A stretch of 64,000 bases of DNA from contig NZ_CP065958.1 of assembly GCF_041270065.1 (NCBI RefSeq), forward strand, positions 1,426,001 through 1,490,000, given 5' to 3'. Both the position numbers and the translations under genes were made by a program. A model generated the notes under the pieces. It searched no databases, was not told where the DNA came from, and saw only the letters and a program-made list of their open reading frames with translations. Shown in pieces: positions 19,457 to 27,490 of this stretch. The DNA comes from Streptomyces fradiae. GTDB lineage: Bacteria; Actinomycetota; Actinomycetes; Streptomycetales; Streptomycetaceae. Position 1 is the first letter of the stretch. Every line of letters starts with the position of its first letter.

Positions 19457-20839
19457 TCAGGCCTCCGTGCTGATGAAGACGTTCTTGGTTTCGGTGAAGG
19501 CTGTCAGGGCGTCGGGGCCCAGTTCGCGGCCGAGGCCGGACTGGCCGAAGCCGCCGAAGGGGGTCCAGTAGCGGACGCTGGAGTGGGAGTTGACGGAGAG
19601 GTTGCCGGCCCGGACGGCGCGGGAGGCGCGCAGCGCGCGTCCGACGTCGCGGGTCCAGATGGAGCCGGACAGTCCGTACGGGGTGGCGTTGGCGAGCCGG
19701 ATCGCGTCGGCCTCGTCCTCGAAGGGCAGGACGACGGCGACGGGTCCGAAGACCTCCTCGACGGCGCAGGGCGCGTCCTCGGGCAGGCCGGTGAGGACGG
19801 TGGGCGGGAACCAGAAGCCGGGGCCCTCGGGGGCCTTGCCGCGGATGCCGGGCAGCGTGTCGGGCACGTACGAGCGGACCCGCTCCAGCTGGGCGCGGGA
19901 GATGAGCGGGCCCATCTGGGTGCGCTCGTCGAGGGGGTCGCCGACGACGATCTCCTGGATCGCCGGGGTGAGGAGCTCCAGGAAGCGGTCGTACACACTG
20001 CGCTGCACCAGGATCCGGGTGCGGGCGCAGCAGTCCTGGCCGCTGTTGTCGAGGAAGGACATCGGTGTGGCGGCCGCCGCGGCTGCCAGGTCGGCGTCGG
20101 CGAAGACGATGTTGGGGCTCTTGCCGCCGAGTTCGAGGGTGACCCGCTTCACCTGGTCCGCGGCCCTCGCCATGATGCCCTTGCCGACCCGGGTGGAGCC
20201 GGTGAAGACGATCTTGGCGACGCCGGGGTGGTCGACGAGGGCGGTGCCGGCCACCGGGCCCTCGCCGGGGAGCACCTGGAAGAGGCCTTCCGGCAGTCCG
20301 GCCTCCAGGGCGAGTTCGGCGAGCCGGAGCGCGGTCAGCGGGGTGGTCTCGGCGGGCTTGAGGAGGACGGCGTTGCCGGCGGCGAGGGCCGGGGCGGTGG
20401 CCCAGGCGGCGATCGGCATCGGGAAGTTCCAGGGCGCGATGACGCCGATCACACCGAGGGGTTCGAGGATGGTGATGTCGAGTCCGCCGGGGACGGGGAT
20501 CTGGCGCCCGTTGAGGCGTTCCACTCCCCCGGCGGCGTAGTCGAGGAGATCGCGGACGTTGCCGGCCTCCCAGCGGGCGTTGCCGAGGGTGTGGCCGGCC
20601 TCGCGGACCTCCAGGAGGGCGAGTTCCTCGGCGTGGGCGTCGACGACGGCGGCGAAGCGGCGCAGGATCCGGGCCCGGTCGGCGGGCGCGGCGGCGGCCC
20701 AGGACGTCTGGGCGGCCGTGGCCCGTACGACGGCGGCGTCGACGTCGGCCGCGGTGGCGGCCGGGACGGTGGCGATGACCTCCTCGGTCGCCGGGTTCAG
20801 TACCTGGAGCTCGGTGCGTTCCAAGGGGGTGGTCCTCAC
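19457..20839 (-). CDS. NAD(P)-dependent aldehyde dehydrogenase of the gamma-glutamyl-amine cluster
   Basis: A 460-residue ALDH. The cofactor region has PWNFPMPIAAW, KPAETTPLTA and FTGSTRVGKGI; the general base Glu is in TLELGGKSPNIVF; the catalytic Cys is in SGQDCCARTRI (one of two adjacent cysteines). The C-terminal GPVAVVLPFEDEADAIRLAN and GGFGQSGLGRELG are typical. The GTG start at 20839 overlaps the stop codon of the glutamine-synthetase-like gene by four bases (GTGA), a sign of translational coupling. Expected job: oxidising a gamma-glutamyl-aldehyde intermediate to the acid before the hydrolase removes glutamate. Confidence 0.92.
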   Translation of the reverse strand: MRTTPLERTELQVLNPATEEVIATVPAATAADVDAAVVRATAAQTSWAAAAPADRARILRRFAAVVDAHAEELALLEVREAGHTLGNARWEAGNVRDLLDYAAGGVERLNGRQIPVPGGLDITILEPLGVIGVIAPWNFPMPIAAWATAPALAAGNAVLLKPAETTPLTALRLAELALEAGLPEGLFQVLPGEGPVAGTALVDHPGVAKIVFTGSTRVGKGIMARAADQVKRVTLELGGKSPNIVFADADLAAAAAATPMSFLDNSGQDCCARTRILVQRSVYDRFLELLTPAIQEIVVGDPLDERTQMGPLISRAQLERVRSYVPDTLPGIRGKAPEGPGFWFPPTVLTGLPEDAPCAVEEVFGPVAVVLPFEDEADAIRLANATPYGLSGSIWTRDVGRALRASRAVRAGNLSVNSHSSVRYWTPFGGFGQSGLGRELGPDALTAFTETKNVFISTEA

Positions 20840-22200
20840 ATGCGTTCGAAGGAGCGGCGCAGTTCCCAGTCGGTGACGGCGGCGTCGTACGCGTCGAGCT
20901 CGACGCGCGCCATGTTGCGGTAGTGGGCGACGACCTCGGCGCCGAAGGCGGCCTTGGCGATCTCGCTGTTCTCCCAGAGCTCGGCGGCCTCGCGCAGGGT
21001 GGTGGGGACGTGCGCGTAGTCGGCGGCGTAGGCGTTGCCGGTGCAGGCGGGCGGGAGTTCGAGGCCCTGCTCGATGCCGTACAGGCCGGCGGCGACGAGT
21101 CCGGCGACGGCGAGGTAGGGGTTGACGTCGCCGCCGGGGAGGCGGTTCTCGAAGCGGGTGGAGCGGCCGTGGCCGACGGTGCGCAGGGCGCAGGTGCGGT
21201 TGTCGCGGCCCCAGGCGACGGCGGTGGGGGCGAAGGAGCCGGGCTGGAAGCGCTTGTACGAGTTGATGTTGGGCGCGTAGAGGAGGGAGAAGTCCCGGAG
21301 CGCGGCCAGCTGCCCCGCGAGGAAGTGCCGCATGACGTCGGACATGCCGTCCGGCCCGTCGCCGGCCATCACGTTCACGCCGTCGGCGTTCTGCAGCGAC
21401 AGGTGGATGTGGCAGGAGTTGCCCTCGCGCTCGTTGTACTTCGCCATGAAGGTGAGCGAGCAGCCCTCCTGGGCGGCGATCTCCTTGGCGCCGGTCTTGT
21501 AGACGGCGTGCTGGTCGCAGGTGACGAGCGCCTCGGCGTACTTGAAGGCGATCTCGTGCTGGCCGGGGTTGCACTCGCCCTTGGCGGACTCGACGGTGAG
21601 GCCGGCGCCGGCCATCTCGTTGCGGATGCGGCGCAGCAGCGGCTCGATCCGGCCGGTGCCGAGGACCGAGTAGTCGATGTTGTACTGGTTCGCGGGGGTC
21701 AGGCCCCGGTAGCCGGCGTCCCAGGCCTGCTCGTAGGTGTCCCGGAAGACGATGAACTCGAGCTCGGTGCCGACGTGGGCGGTGTAGCCGTGGGCGGCGA
21801 GGCGGTCGAGCTGGCGGCGCAGGATCTGGCGCGGGGCCGCGACGACGGGGGTGCCGTCCTCCCAGGCGAGGTCGGCGGTCACCATGGCGGTGGCCTCGTT
21901 CCAGGGGAGGCGGCGCAGGGTGGAGAGGTCGGGGCGCATGGCGAAGTCGCCGTAGCCGCGGTCCCAGGAGGACATCTCGTAGCCGTCGACGGTGTTCATC
22001 TCGGTGTCGACGGCCAGAAGATAGTTGCAGCCCTCGGTGCCGTGGTCGAGCACCTCGTCGAGGAAGAACGGTGCGGCGAACCGCTTGCCCTGGAGTCTGC
22101 CCTGCATGTCGGGGAAGGCCAGGACGACGGTGTCGATCTCGCCGCTCGCGACGAGCGAGCGGAGCTCGTCGACGGAGAGCGGGGGTGTGCGGTCTGCCAC
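20836..22200 (-). CDS. glnA4: Glutamine-synthetase-like gamma-glutamyl-amine synthetase (GlnA4 type)
   Basis: A 454-residue GS-fold ligase that would use ATP to join glutamate to an amine. The metal and glutamate site motifs are present: GTELEFIVFRD, NPGQHEIAFKYAEAL, EGNSCHIHLSLQN. So are the nucleotide loop NSYKRFQPGSFAPTAVAWG and the C-terminal RFENRLPGGDVNPYLAVAG. The sequence and the neighbourhood (GntR gene divergent, ALDH and SDR downstream) match S. coelicolor GlnA4, reported as gamma-glutamylethanolamide synthetase, rather than the housekeeping GlnA/GlnII. Start is GTG at 22200 with GAAGGAGGAG upstream. The symbol is given by similarity; the amine used here has not been tested. Confidence 0.88.
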   Translation of the reverse strand: MADRTPPLSVDELRSLVASGEIDTVVLAFPDMQGRLQGKRFAAPFFLDEVLDHGTEGCNYLLAVDTEMNTVDGYEMSSWDRGYGDFAMRPDLSTLRRLPWNEATAMVTADLAWEDGTPVVAAPRQILRRQLDRLAAHGYTAHVGTELEFIVFRDTYEQAWDAGYRGLTPANQYNIDYSVLGTGRIEPLLRRIRNEMAGAGLTVESAKGECNPGQHEIAFKYAEALVTCDQHAVYKTGAKEIAAQEGCSLTFMAKYNEREGNSCHIHLSLQNADGVNVMAGDGPDGMSDVMRHFLAGQLAALRDFSLLYAPNINSYKRFQPGSFAPTAVAWGRDNRTCALRTVGHGRSTRFENRLPGGDVNPYLAVAGLVAAGLYGIEQGLELPPACTGNAYAADYAHVPTTLREAAELWENSEIAKAAFGAEVVAHYRNMARVELDAYDAAVTDWELRRSFERM

Positions 22201-22234
22201 GGGAATACTCCTCCTTCGGCCTGCCGGGAGCCAT

Positions 22235-22256
22235 AAGGTATTGCGAAGAACCATTG
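22235..22256. promoter_or_regulatory. Shared 22-bp motif, copy 1 (glnA4-like / GntR divergent promoter)
   Basis: AAGGTATtGC at the left and CCATTG at the right, 22 bp in all, lies in the 78-bp gap between the divergent glnA4-like and GntR genes. The same 22-bp arrangement recurs ahead of the permease at 23089-23110 with 16 of 22 positions identical. Probable operator of the GntR protein. Confidence 0.6.
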
Positions 22257-22278
22257 CTTGGGAAGGGGAAACGGCGAG

Positions 22279-23007
22279 GTGGCCAGTACGAGTGAATCGG
22301 CGGACCGGTTGACGCCCGTGCTGCGCCCGGTGCGCGCGGGCAACGGGTTCGAGGAGGCCCTGGAGCAGATCCTGCAGGTGGTGCGGCTCGGCCTGGTGCC
22401 GGGCGGGGAGCGGCTTCCGGCCGAGCGGGAGCTCGCCGACCGGATGGGGATCAGCCGGGTCACCCTGCGGGAGGTCCTGAAGGTGCTGCAGGAGCAGGGC
22501 CTGGTGGAGAGCCGGCGCGGGCGGTACGGCGGCACGTTCGTGCTCCAGCGCCCGCAGACCGCCGACGAGGCCGAATTGCGGCGCCGGATCGCGGCCGTCG
22601 ACGTGGAGGACACGCTGCGCTTCCGCGAGGTCCTGGAGACCGGCGCGGCCGGCCTCTGCGCCGCCCACGGCCTGGCCCCGGAGGGCGCGGAGCGGCTGCG
22701 GGCGGCGCTCGCGGCGACCCATGACGCGCCGCTCGGCGACTACCGGCGGCAGGACACCCTGCTCCACCTCACGCTCGCCGAGCTGTCCGGCTCGCCGACC
22801 CTGACGGCGCAGTACGCGGCGGTCCGGGCGACCGTCAACGACCTGCTCGACTGCATCCCGCTGCTCGTACGCAATCTGGAGCACTCGCAGCACCAGCACG
22901 AGGCGCTGGTGGAGGCGGTCCTGGAGGGTGACGCGGACGCGGCGCGCGAGGTGATGCGGGAGCACTGCGCGGGCACGGCGGCGCTGCTGCGCGGCTTCCT
23001 GACGTGA
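22279..23007 (+). CDS. GntR/FadR-family regulator of the gamma-glutamyl-amine cluster
   Basis: A 242-residue FadR-type regulator. The winged helix is at about residues 25-90 (LPAERELADRMGISRVTLREVLKVLQEQGLVESRRGRYGGTFV is its span), with the effector-binding FCD domain from about 100 to the end (DTLRFREVLETGAAGL, HLTLAELSGSPTL, HEALVEAVLEGDADAAREVMREH). Histidines in the FCD suggest a metal-assisted carboxylate or amine effector, as in the family. The GTG at 22279 follows GGAAGGGGAA. It is divergent from the glnA4-like gene and upstream of the permease, the position of the regulator called EpuRII in S. coelicolor. Confidence 0.88.
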   Translation: MASTSESADRLTPVLRPVRAGNGFEEALEQILQVVRLGLVPGGERLPAERELADRMGISRVTLREVLKVLQEQGLVESRRGRYGGTFVLQRPQTADEAELRRRIAAVDVEDTLRFREVLETGAAGLCAAHGLAPEGAERLRAALAATHDAPLGDYRRQDTLLHLTLAELSGSPTLTAQYAAVRATVNDLLDCIPLLVRNLEHSQHQHEALVEAVLEGDADAAREVMREHCAGTAALLRGFLT

Positions 23008-23088
23008 CGGGGCCGGAGCCCGGGCCGGGCCCGCGCGCGTAACCGGAAAGTAACGCACGGGACTTGCGCTCTCCGCCCGACGGCCGCA

Positions 23089-23110
23089 AAGGTATGGCAC
23101 CAATCCATTG
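23089..23110 (+). promoter_or_regulatory. Shared 22-bp motif, copy 2 (permease promoter)
   Basis: AAGGTATgGC and CCATTG are in the same spacing as at 22235-22256, 28 bp before the permease start. The core ATGG...CCAT is a short inverted repeat. The recurrence at both control points of the cluster supports a common operator. Confidence 0.6.
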
Positions 23111-23137
23111 GGCTCGTTGCGGGGAGCTGACGCTGCC

Positions 23138-24580
23138 ATGACGCTGGAAGACACCACCGGGAGCACCACTCAAGCGAAGGACGACTATCTGGAGCGGCGC
23201 ACCCTGCGCCGCGGCAGCGCGGGCTGGCTGCTCCTGACCGGGCTCGGCGTCGCGTACGTCGTCTCCGGCGACTTCTCCGGCTGGAACATCGGCCTGTCCA
23301 AGGGCGGCTTCGGCGGGCTCGCCGTCGCGACGGTCCTGATGGGCGCGATGTACGCCTGTCTGGTCTTCTCGCTCGCCGAGCTGTCCGCGATCCTGCCCAC
23401 CGCGGGCGGCGGCTACGGCTTCGCCCGGCGCGCGCTCGGCACCTGGGGCGGCTTCCTCACCGGCACCGCGATCCTCATCGAGTACGTCCTCGCGCCCGCC
23501 GCGATCTCCATCTTCATCGGCGACTACGTGGAGTCCCTCGGCCTGTTCGGCCTGGAGTCGGGCTGGCCGGTCTATCTGGTCTGCTTCGCGCTCTTCATCG
23601 GCATCCACCTCTGGGGCGTCGGCGAGGCGCTGCGTTTCAGCCTGATCGTCACCGCGATCGCGGTGGCCGCGCTGCTGGTCTTCGCACTCGGCGCGCTCAG
23701 CGACTTCCATGTCTCCGGCCTGAACGACATCCCCGTCGACAAGACGGCGACCGGCTCGAACTCCTGGCTGCCGTTCGGGCTGCTCGGCATCTGGGCCGCG
23801 TTCCCCTTCGGCATGTGGTTCTTCCTGGGCGTCGAGGGCGTGCCGCTGGCCGCCGAGGAGGCCAAGGACCCGGTGCGGTCGATGCCGCGGGCCCTCTCCC
23901 TCTCCATGGGCATCCTCGTGCTCCTCGCCGTGGTGACCTTCTTCGCGGCGACCGGGGCGCGCGGCGCGGCCGCCGTCCAGGAGGCGGGCAATCCGCTGGT
24001 GGTGGCGCTGCAGGGGGACGGGGAGCCGACGACGCTCAGCCGCTTCGTGAACTACGCGGGTCTCGCGGGCCTGGTGGCCTCCTTCTTCTCGCTCATCTAC
24101 GCGGGCTCGCGCCAGCTGTTCGCGCTGTCCCGGGCCGGCTATCTGCCCCGCTTCCTGTCGCTCACCAGCCGCCGCAAGTCGCCGTACCTGGGTCTGCTGA
24201 TCCCGGGCGCGATCGGCTTCGCGCTCGCCGCGGGCACCGGCAACGGCGCCCGGATGCTGAACATCGCGGTCTTCGGCGCCACCATCTCGTACGCCCTGAT
24301 GGCGCTGTCCCACATCGTGCTGCGCCGCCGCGAGCCCGGCCTCGCCCGCCCGTACCGCACCCCGGGCGGCGTGCTGACCTCCTCGGTCGCCCTCGTCCTC
24401 GCCCTCTCGGCGCTGGTGGCGACCTTCCTGGTGGACAAGGACGCGGCCTTCATCGCCCTCGCGGTGTACGTGATCGCGCTCGCCTACTTCGCGTTCTACA
24501 GTCGCCACCACCTGGTGGCGAAGGCGCCCGAGGAGGAGTTCGCGGCGCTCGCCGCGGCCGAGGCGGAACTCGAACGCTGA
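23138..24580 (+). CDS. APC-superfamily permease, ethanolamine-permease type
   Basis: A 480-residue integral membrane protein with about twelve hydrophobic segments. The opening RRGSAGWLLLTGLGVAYVVSGDFSGWNIGL and the later FPFGMWFFLGVEGVPLAAEEAKDPVRSMPRAL are characteristic of ethanolamine permeases in the amino acid-polyamine-organocation family. It would import the amine substrate. Genes on either side (GntR regulator, glutamate-amine ligase, gamma-glutamyl hydrolase) support an amine. The ATG at 23138 has GGGGAG 11 bases upstream. The hydrolase gene begins 35 bp downstream, so the two are probably one transcript. Confidence 0.87.
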   Translation: MTLEDTTGSTTQAKDDYLERRTLRRGSAGWLLLTGLGVAYVVSGDFSGWNIGLSKGGFGGLAVATVLMGAMYACLVFSLAELSAILPTAGGGYGFARRALGTWGGFLTGTAILIEYVLAPAAISIFIGDYVESLGLFGLESGWPVYLVCFALFIGIHLWGVGEALRFSLIVTAIAVAALLVFALGALSDFHVSGLNDIPVDKTATGSNSWLPFGLLGIWAAFPFGMWFFLGVEGVPLAAEEAKDPVRSMPRALSLSMGILVLLAVVTFFAATGARGAAAVQEAGNPLVVALQGDGEPTTLSRFVNYAGLAGLVASFFSLIYAGSRQLFALSRAGYLPRFLSLTSRRKSPYLGLLIPGAIGFALAAGTGNGARMLNIAVFGATISYALMALSHIVLRRREPGLARPYRTPGGVLTSSVALVLALSALVATFLVDKDAAFIALAVYVIALAYFAFYSRHHLVAKAPEEEFAALAAAEAELER

Positions 24581-24615
24581 CCCCGGTCCCGTACCCCGCA
24601 ACGGAGGAGAACCCC

Positions 24616-25302
24616 GTGCCCAAGCCGCTCATCGGTGTGACGACCTATCTGAACCAGGCCCAGTGGGGGGTGTGGGACCTGCCGGCGGCGCTGCTGCCGG
24701 CCGCGTACCCGCGCCTCGTGCAGGCGAGCGGCGGGCTCGCGGTGCTGCTGCCGCCGGACGACCCTTCGGCCGCGGCCGAGGCCGTGGCCCGGCTCGACGG
24801 GCTGGTGGTCGCGGGGGGTGCGGACGTCGAGCCGGTACGGTACGGGGCCGAGCCCGACACCCGCACCGGCCCGCCGGCCCGGGACCGGGACTCCTGGGAG
24901 CTGGCCCTGATCGACGCGGCCCTCGCCGCCGGCACTCCGCTGCTCGGCATCTGCCGGGGCATGCAGCTGCTCAACGTGGCGCTCGGCGGCACTCTGGTCC
25001 AGCACCTCGACGGGCACACGGAGGCGGTCGGCGTGATGGGCCGCCACCCGGTGAGCCCGGTCCCGGGCACCCGCTACGCGGCCACGGTCCCGGAGCGGGC
25101 CGAGGTCCCCACGTACCACCACCAGTGCGTCGACGTCCTCGGCAAGAACCTGCTCGCCTCGGCCCACGCCGACGACGGCACGGTCGAGGCGATCGAACTC
25201 CCCTCCCCCGCCTGGGCGCTCGGCGTCCAGTGGCACCCGGAGATGGGCGAGGACCTGCGGGTGATGCGGGCCCTCGTGGCGGCGGCGTCCGTCAGGCGCT
25301 GA
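24616..25302 (+). CDS. Class-I glutamine amidotransferase-like gamma-glutamyl hydrolase (peptidase C26)
   Basis: A 228-residue hydrolase of the PuuD type. The nucleophile elbow GICRGMQLLNVALGGTL places the catalytic Cys at 113, and VQWHPE carries the His-Glu pair. It would cleave the gamma-glutamyl bond of the oxidised intermediate, returning glutamate and the free acid. In the cluster this is the last chemical step after the ligase, SDR and ALDH. GTG start at 24616 with GGAGGAG nine bases before. The 3' end overlaps the 3' end of the convergent NCS1 permease gene by 11 bp. Confidence 0.9.
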   Translation: MPKPLIGVTTYLNQAQWGVWDLPAALLPAAYPRLVQASGGLAVLLPPDDPSAAAEAVARLDGLVVAGGADVEPVRYGAEPDTRTGPPARDRDSWELALIDAALAAGTPLLGICRGMQLLNVALGGTLVQHLDGHTEAVGVMGRHPVSPVPGTRYAATVPERAEVPTYHHQCVDVLGKNLLASAHADDGTVEAIELPSPAWALGVQWHPEMGEDLRVMRALVAAASVRR

Positions 25303-26713
25303 CCCGTCCGCGCATCAGCAGGGCGTAGAGGACTCCGGAAAGGACCATGCCGACGGGCAGGGCGAGGTCGACGCCGCCGAGGGCTGCGGCGATCGGCCCG
25401 GTGTAGGCGGTGTCGACGCACAGCGCCGCCACCGCTCCCCCGCCGAGCACCGCGACGGCCCCGGCCAGGTTGAAGCCCCTGGCGAACCAGAAGCGGCTGC
25501 CGGGGTTCTCGTCCATGAGCGCGGCGCCGTCGTAGCGGTTGCGGCGCAGCAGGATGTCGACGGCGTACACGGTCATGGCCGGGCCGAGCAGCACGACGGT
25601 CAGCTGGAGCACATTGCTCACGGTGTCCAGGAAGTTGGAGACGAGCAGCGCGTACAGCGTGAGGGCGACGGCGACCGTGCCGTCCACGAGGACGCTGCGG
25701 GAGCGGCGGATCCTCAATCCCACGGCCTGCAGGGCGAGGCCCGCGCTGTACGCGGTCATCGCGTTGATGGCGATGGTGCCGACCACGAGGGCCAGCAGGA
25801 ACACCGGCGCGAACCAGCCCGGCAGCAGGGCCTGCAGGGCGGTCTGCGGGTCGGTCATGTCGACGACGGTGGCGGCGAGCGCACCGAGCGCGCAGACCAC
25901 GACGCTGGGCACGAAGCCGCCGAGCGCGGTCCAGCCGATGACCGCCTTCGCCGAGGTGGTGCTGGGCAGATAGCGCGAGAAGTCGGCGCTGGTGGTGTAC
26001 GAGAGCGGGCCGGCCGCGATCAGGGTGACGCCGCCGATCACCGTGGCCCACAGCTCCGTTCCGCCGAGCGGCGCGTCCGGGACGTAACCGAAGTCGGCCT
26101 TGAGCAGCACCGCGTAGGCGACGACGCCGAAGGCCGCGGTCAGGGCGATGGTGATGGGCAGGTAGAGCCGCACGATCAGCCCGTGCCCGTACACACCGAT
26201 CGTCAGAGTGAGGCCCGCAATCGCAAGAACGACACCGATCTTCACCGGCGTGGAGGCGGCGATCCCGGCCTTCTCCACCAGGGCGAACGCGGCGCCGGCC
26301 GCCGCCGCGAGATTGAGCGCGAAGTAGCAGACGGAGATCATCCAGCCGGTCACGGCGTTGTTCACGCGGTTGCCGCGCACGCCGTACATGGCCCGGGTGA
26401 TCACCTCGCTGGGCGCGCCCGCCGCGGGGCCGGAGATCGCGAGCACGCCGGTGAGCAGCCAGAACAGGTTGCCGATCACGATCACCACGAGCGCCTGGGC
26501 GAGGCTGAGGCCCATCAGGACGAGGGCCCCGCCGATCACCAGGCTGAGGTAGTTGACGTTGGCGGCGGCCCAGATCGAGAAGAGCTCGCGCGGATGCCCG
26601 TACCGCTCCTCCTCGGGGATGTGGTCGATCCCGTGGGATTCGATCCGCGTGGGCCGGTCGCTGTCCGGCGCGGTGGAAGACCGGGTGGTCCGGGCGGGGG
26701 TGCTGGAAGCCAT
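25292..26713 (-). CDS. NCS1-family purine/cytosine permease
   Basis: A 473-residue transporter with about twelve membrane segments. The N-terminal GHPRELFSIWAAANVNYLSLVIGG and TRAMYGVRGNRVNNAVTGWM, then SYTTSADFSRYLPSTTSAKAVIGWT, place it in the nucleobase-cation-symport-1 family (cytosine, purines, allantoin, hydantoins or related compounds). The substrate is not readable. It is divergent from a TetR gene and an amidohydrolase, so it may import the amidohydrolase substrate. The ATG is at 26713, and a near-palindrome lies in the intergenic gap. Confidence 0.88.
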   Translation of the reverse strand: MASSTPARTTRSSTAPDSDRPTRIESHGIDHIPEEERYGHPRELFSIWAAANVNYLSLVIGGALVLMGLSLAQALVVIVIGNLFWLLTGVLAISGPAAGAPSEVITRAMYGVRGNRVNNAVTGWMISVCYFALNLAAAAGAAFALVEKAGIAASTPVKIGVVLAIAGLTLTIGVYGHGLIVRLYLPITIALTAAFGVVAYAVLLKADFGYVPDAPLGGTELWATVIGGVTLIAAGPLSYTTSADFSRYLPSTTSAKAVIGWTALGGFVPSVVVCALGALAATVVDMTDPQTALQALLPGWFAPVFLLALVVGTIAINAMTAYSAGLALQAVGLRIRRSRSVLVDGTVAVALTLYALLVSNFLDTVSNVLQLTVVLLGPAMTVYAVDILLRRNRYDGAALMDENPGSRFWFARGFNLAGAVAVLGGGAVAALCVDTAYTGPIAAALGGVDLALPVGMVLSGVLYALLMRGRVSA

Positions 26714-26750
26714 ACGGCCCTCCGGGGAGCGGGTCGTGCACACCTGGTTG

Positions 26751-26775
26751 CTTATTGGTCGCACACTCAATAGCA
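26751..26775. promoter_or_regulatory. Inverted repeat between the NCS1 permease and TetR genes
   Basis: TATTG (26753-26757) and CAATA (26768-26772) are inverted with a 10-bp spacer and flanked by GCT and AGC (25 bp in all). It lies midway in the 70-bp divergent gap, where a TetR operator would be expected. Confidence 0.55.
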
Positions 26776-26783
26776 TCGCCCCC

Positions 26784-27446
26784 ATGCCGTCAAGCGTCCC
26801 GCGCAAACGCGTTCGCAAGTCCCCCGAGGCCCGCCGGACCGAGATCGTCGAGTCGGCCGCCGCCGTCGCCCTCACCGAAGGCCTGGAGTGCGTGACCCTG
26901 CGCCGCATCGCCGAGGAACTCGACGTCCGGCCCGGGCTCATCAGCCACTACTTCCCGTCTGCGGAGAACCTGGTGGCCGAGGCCTTCGGCACCGCCGCCA
27001 CCGGCGAACTCGACGCCCTCCTGCCGGCCGACCGGCCCGACGGCACGCCCACCCAGTACATCGCGCGCTACTTCGCGCTCTCCCGGGGCAGCGCCTACGA
27101 CGACATCAGCCGCCTCTGGATCAACGCCCGCCACCTCAGCCGCTACCGCCCCCTCCTTCGCGACCAGGTCCTCGAGCAGGAACGGGCCAACGACCGGCGC
27201 CTCGAAGGCCTCCTCCGCGAGGGCGTGGAGCGCGGCGAATTCACCACGCCCGACCCGCATCTGACGGCGATCCAGATCCTGGTCGTCGTCGACGGCCTCG
27301 GCGCCCATGCCAACACCGACCGCGGCAACCGCCCCGAGGCGGTGCTGCGGATGGCCGTGACCACCGCCGAACGCGAACTCGGCCTGGAGCCCGGCCTGCT
27401 CGACCGCATCGCCGCCCAACTGCCGCCCACCCTCGCCCCTCACTAG
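26784..27446 (+). CDS. TetR-family transcriptional regulator
   Basis: A 220-residue TetR protein. The DNA-binding domain (about residues 14-60) contains RTEIVESAAAVALTEG and the recognition helix region VRPGLISHYFPSAENLVAEAF. The C-terminal ligand domain is all-helical. PGLISHYF in place of the usual TLYRHF is the signature of the BetI-like subgroup (choline-type repressors), although the effector is unknown. The ATG at 26784 is ten bases after the palindrome, so the regulator probably represses itself and the divergent permease. The amidohydrolase begins 44 bp downstream and is likely in its regulon. Confidence 0.88.
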   Translation: MPSSVPRKRVRKSPEARRTEIVESAAAVALTEGLECVTLRRIAEELDVRPGLISHYFPSAENLVAEAFGTAATGELDALLPADRPDGTPTQYIARYFALSRGSAYDDISRLWINARHLSRYRPLLRDQVLEQERANDRRLEGLLREGVERGEFTTPDPHLTAIQILVVVDGLGAHANTDRGNRPEAVLRMAVTTAERELGLEPGLLDRIAAQLPPTLAPH

Positions 27447-27490
27447 GGCGTGCCCCCAGGCCACGCCATATCTCTCTCCCAGGAGCCCGT

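Noticed and set aside
18800..20923. A 707-codon open frame on the plus strand
   Set aside because: Antisense to the SDR and aldehyde dehydrogenase genes, with no motif.
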